64,000 nucleotides of DNA, from positions 45,240-109,239 of the forward strand of contig NZ_PZJJ01000010.1 in assembly GCF_003044065.1 (NCBI RefSeq). Reading direction: 5' to 3'. Under the pieces are notes generated by a model. It worked only from the letters and a program-made list of their open reading frames with translations, made no database searches and was not told the origin of the DNA. Numbering within the stretch: the first letter of the stretch is position 1; each line of letters opens with the position of its first letter. Positions 61,848 through 64,000 of the stretch are shown in pieces. The translations under genes and the position numbers were made by a program. The DNA is from Alkalicoccus saliphilus (GTDB lineage Bacteria > Bacillota > Bacilli > Bacillales > Salisediminibacteriaceae).

Positions 61848-63434
61848 ATGAAGTTCAGCTTGCTGCAAAAAATGATTGCTTTAATTATTGTGGTCGTGTT
61901 TCTCAGCCTCAGCACCGCTGTGGTACTGCTTTCGTTTACTTTCAACGGCATTATGTACAATCATTTTGGAGAGCGGGCCATGGATGTAGCGAAAATAACG
62001 GCGAGTAATGAACAGATCGCAGCCGGGTTTGAAGAGGAGGATCCTTCTTCCGTGATAAACCCGATCGCTGAAGAAATCCGCACGCAGACAGGAGCAAGTT
62101 ATGTCGTTGTCGGGAATCTACAGGATATCCGGTACTCTCATCACAACCCTGCTCATATCGGTGAACCGATGGGAACGTCGAACGACCTGGTGTTTGAAAA
62201 CGAAAGATCCATTGTTTACATAGACAAAGGGGTTTCCGGGGAAGCAGCAAAAGCTAAAACGCCCATTTATAACGAGGAGAACGAGTTAATCGGGGTTTCT
62301 TCCGTCGGGTTTCTGCGCTCGGATATTAACGACACGATTACTGAGCATTTGTTCAGCATATCCAAGTGGTTTTTAATTCCTTTACTGCTCGGGATCACCG
62401 GCTCGTTTTTTGTATCAAGAAACGTTAAAAAATCCATTTTTAATCTGGAGCCAGAGGAAATATCCTATGCTTTCAAGGAAAAAGAAGCGATTCTGGAGTC
62501 CATTCACGATGCGACGATGGCTGTGGATACAAACGGAGAAGTTGTTTCCATCAACAAAAAAGCACGGGAAATCCCCTACTTTGAAAATCAGCAGATCGGA
62601 AAGAAAATACAGCATCAGCAGTTAATCCGCCTGCTGAGTTCCATGGTAAGCGAAAAAATACCGCATCAAAGCTTCCGGGTACTGTTAAGTGAAAAAATTT
62701 ACCTTGTGAATGCCTCCGCGATTATGGAAGAGGAAGTAAAAGGGATCGTACTCACGCTCCGGTCGTTAAAAGATGTGGAGTCCTACGCCAGAGAATTTTC
62801 GCAGATCAAAGAATATAAAGAAAACATGCGGGTGACGAACCACGAACATTTAAACAAATTAAATACGATTTACGGCCTTCTGAAATTAAATAAAACCGAG
62901 GAAGCTACGCTTCTTATTTCCAAGGAAGTTGAGCAGCAGCAGGACGTTATTTCCTTTCTGATGGAATCTGTGTCTTCCCCGCTCATCGTGGCGTGCCTGT
63001 TAGGAAAGAAAAACCGTGCGTCAGAGAAAAAAGTATCCTTGACGATCGATACGGAGAGCTGCCTGTCGTCCCTTCCTTCTCATATTTCCGAAGAACAGAT
63101 CGTCACGATCGTCGGAAATATTATTGATAATGCGCTGGAATCAGTCCGGGGGAAAGCTGATAAACATGGAGAAGTGTTAATTTCATTTACTGATATAGGA
63201 AACGATATTATATTTGATATTGAAGATAACGGCCCTGGGATATCCCAGGCGATGGTGGATAAAATATTTTTAGAAGGGTTTACGAGCAAGACGGGAGGCG
63301 ACCACGGCCTGGGGCTTGCCATTGTCACCCGGAACTTGAAGCTTTTAAACGGGGAGATTATCGTCGAATCCAGCCAATTGGGGGGAGCCAGATTTACGGT
63401 CATTATTCCGAAAACAGAAAGCCGAACCGCTTAA
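61848..63434 (+). CDS. CitA/DcuS-type sensor histidine kinase
   Basis: 528 residues. TM1 about 9-31, an extracellular PAS-like (sCache) domain with YSHHNPAHIGEPMG and a VSGEAAKAKTPIYNEENELIG segment typical of CitA/DcuS ligand domains, TM2 about 170-190, a cytoplasmic PAS, then NHEHLNKLNTIYGLL (acceptor His) and ATPase (GNIIDNALESV, DNGPGIS, GGDHGLGLAIVTRNL). It senses external citrate or another carboxylate and should control the divergent tct operon. Good ribosome site (AGGGGG). Confidence 0.92.
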   Translation: MKFSLLQKMIALIIVVVFLSLSTAVVLLSFTFNGIMYNHFGERAMDVAKITASNEQIAAGFEEEDPSSVINPIAEEIRTQTGASYVVVGNLQDIRYSHHNPAHIGEPMGTSNDLVFENERSIVYIDKGVSGEAAKAKTPIYNEENELIGVSSVGFLRSDINDTITEHLFSISKWFLIPLLLGITGSFFVSRNVKKSIFNLEPEEISYAFKEKEAILESIHDATMAVDTNGEVVSINKKAREIPYFENQQIGKKIQHQQLIRLLSSMVSEKIPHQSFRVLLSEKIYLVNASAIMEEEVKGIVLTLRSLKDVESYAREFSQIKEYKENMRVTNHEHLNKLNTIYGLLKLNKTEEATLLISKEVEQQQDVISFLMESVSSPLIVACLLGKKNRASEKKVSLTIDTESCLSSLPSHISEEQIVTIVGNIIDNALESVRGKADKHGEVLISFTDIGNDIIFDIEDNGPGISQAMVDKIFLEGFTSKTGGDHGLGLAIVTRNLKLLNGEIIVESSQLGGARFTVIIPKTESRTA

Positions 63435-63471
63435 ATTTGATCTTTATTTCATCCATACAGGGGGAATCATC

Positions 63472-63876
63472 ATGCAGACGATCGAGGTAGTCATCGTAGA
63501 AGACGACGAAACAGCTGCTGCTATATACGTGGAGTTTATAAATAAAATCGAAGGATTTTCCGTTCCCTACATCGCAAATTCCGCTGAACAGGCACTGGAA
63601 ATGCTAAAAATTAAAAAACCGGATCTGATCCTTTTGGATGTGTTCCTGCCTGACATGAATGGAATAGAATGCATGTGGGAAATAAGAAAAAATTACAATA
63701 ACATTGATTTTATTTTAATTACGGCGTCCAATGAAACCGACACGGTCAAAGAAGCGATCCGGGGAGGTGCCTTCAGCTACATCATCAAGCCGGTCATGAT
63801 GAACCGCTTTTTACAAACATTAGACCAGTACAGGCAGACATTTTCTCAGCTGTCCAACGAAAATGCATTGGATTGA
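63472..63876 (+). pseudogene. CitT/DctR-type response regulator, truncated
   Basis: 134 residues with a complete receiver domain (VVIVEDDETAAAIYVEFIN, acceptor in LILLDVFLPDMNGIE, FSYIIKPVMMNRF) that stops within the linker. Relatives have about 220-240 residues with a C-terminal helix-turn-helix, which is missing. The stop codon lies at the junction with the repeat-bearing DNA to the right (from about 63874), so an insertion probably removed the DNA-binding part. A shortened product could still take phosphate from the kinase but not bind DNA. Confidence 0.7.
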
Positions 63877-64000
63877 GTATTGCGGAGGGAAAGAGCCACT
63901 TGTGCTGAGTTTTGAGCCACTCTTTGCGGACAAGGGAGCCATCGAATGCGGAGGTGGGAGCCACTTTCCGTTCAAGAATAGAAAACAGCCGTCGAAGAAG
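63874..64000. mobile_element. Probable IS21-type element end
   Basis: After TG at 63874-63875 come repeated units: TGCGGAGGGAAAGAGCCACTT, TTTTGAGCCACTCTTTGCGGA, AAGGGAGCCATCGAATGCGGA and GGTGGGAGCCACTTTCCG. Several copies of a GGAGCCACT-like motif near a TG end are typical of IS21-family ends. The element continues beyond the window; family identity is inference. Confidence 0.5.

Noticed and set aside
1..64000. CRISPR arrays, tRNA or rRNA genes
   Set aside because: No regularly spaced repeat arrays, cloverleaf patterns or rRNA sequence were recognised by reading; a tool search was not possible.

Overview
The window looks like chromosome (or a large replicon) of a Gram-positive, low-to-moderate G+C member of the Bacillaceae, probably salt- or alkali-adapted. 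The basis is strong AGGAGG-type ribosome sites, CcpA-type cre boxes, lipobox signal peptides, NagR (YvoA)-type dre operators, YesM/YesN two-component genes and very acidic exported proteins. The genus is inference. Both ends lie in insertion sequences: an IS1182-type transposase enters at the left, and repeats resembling an IS21-type end interrupt a response regulator at the right.

Layout. 1-3.6 kb: IS end, glutaredoxin, Crp/Fnr regulator, a thioredoxin-fold redoxin with an in-frame TGA at its active site, and an IS630-type element. 3.6-10.8 kb: accessory stretch bounded by three XerC/XerD-like sites, carrying a Cys-rich copper-binding protein, a TauE permease, a TVP38/DedA protein, a decayed sensor kinase, a Met-rich multicopper oxidase and a GAPDH relic. 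11-13 kb: AT-rich pair with a TIR/deoxyribosyltransferase-like TPR protein and a ThsB-like TIR protein (candidate defence genes). 13.8-21.2 kb: fructoside utilisation (GH32, ABC importer, YesMN). 22-26.6 kb: small unknown genes and a phosphorelay kinase with its NarL regulator. 27.6-30.1 kb: Met/His-rich secreted protein and an AT-rich three-gene cassette with DUF6895-like proteins. 30.9-39.4 kb: seven-gene operon (ROK repressor, ABC importer, alpha/alpha-toroid glycosidase, ROK sugar kinase, glycerate kinase), best explained as uptake and breakdown of a glycosylglycerate osmolyte. 39.8-49.5 kb: second Met/His-rich protein, two dehalogenase-type enzymes, a second TGA-containing redoxin, and housekeeping-like singletons. 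50-57.5 kb: GlcNAc regulon (PTS EIICB, nagA, nagB, nagR, SIS protein, a frameshifted DUF7916-type gene, and a YdcF-type lipoprotein with its own NagR operator). 57.7-63.9 kb: methyltransferase, TctCAB transporter and its CitA-type kinase.

The most striking observation is the redoxin pair (1719-2225 and 43141-43647). Both are 168-codon frames, open apart from one TGA at codon 46, precisely where relatives carry the first Cys of a W-C-P-x-C site. The copies differ at roughly 26 residues and at many synonymous positions, and each has a small hairpin with a G-rich loop 19-20 nt after the TGA. This is what a duplicated selenocysteine gene would look like. The Sec machinery is not in the window and must be sought elsewhere in the genome.

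Other notable points are possible Xer-type modules in a Gram-positive background, the glycosylglycerate operon with a visible repressor palindrome, a NagR operator extending the GlcNAc regulon to a surface lipoprotein, the unexplained TIR and DUF6895-like cassettes, and two genes broken in a -1 sense at nine-A runs. Several genes are decaying, and GC-rich dispersed repeats fill many gaps.
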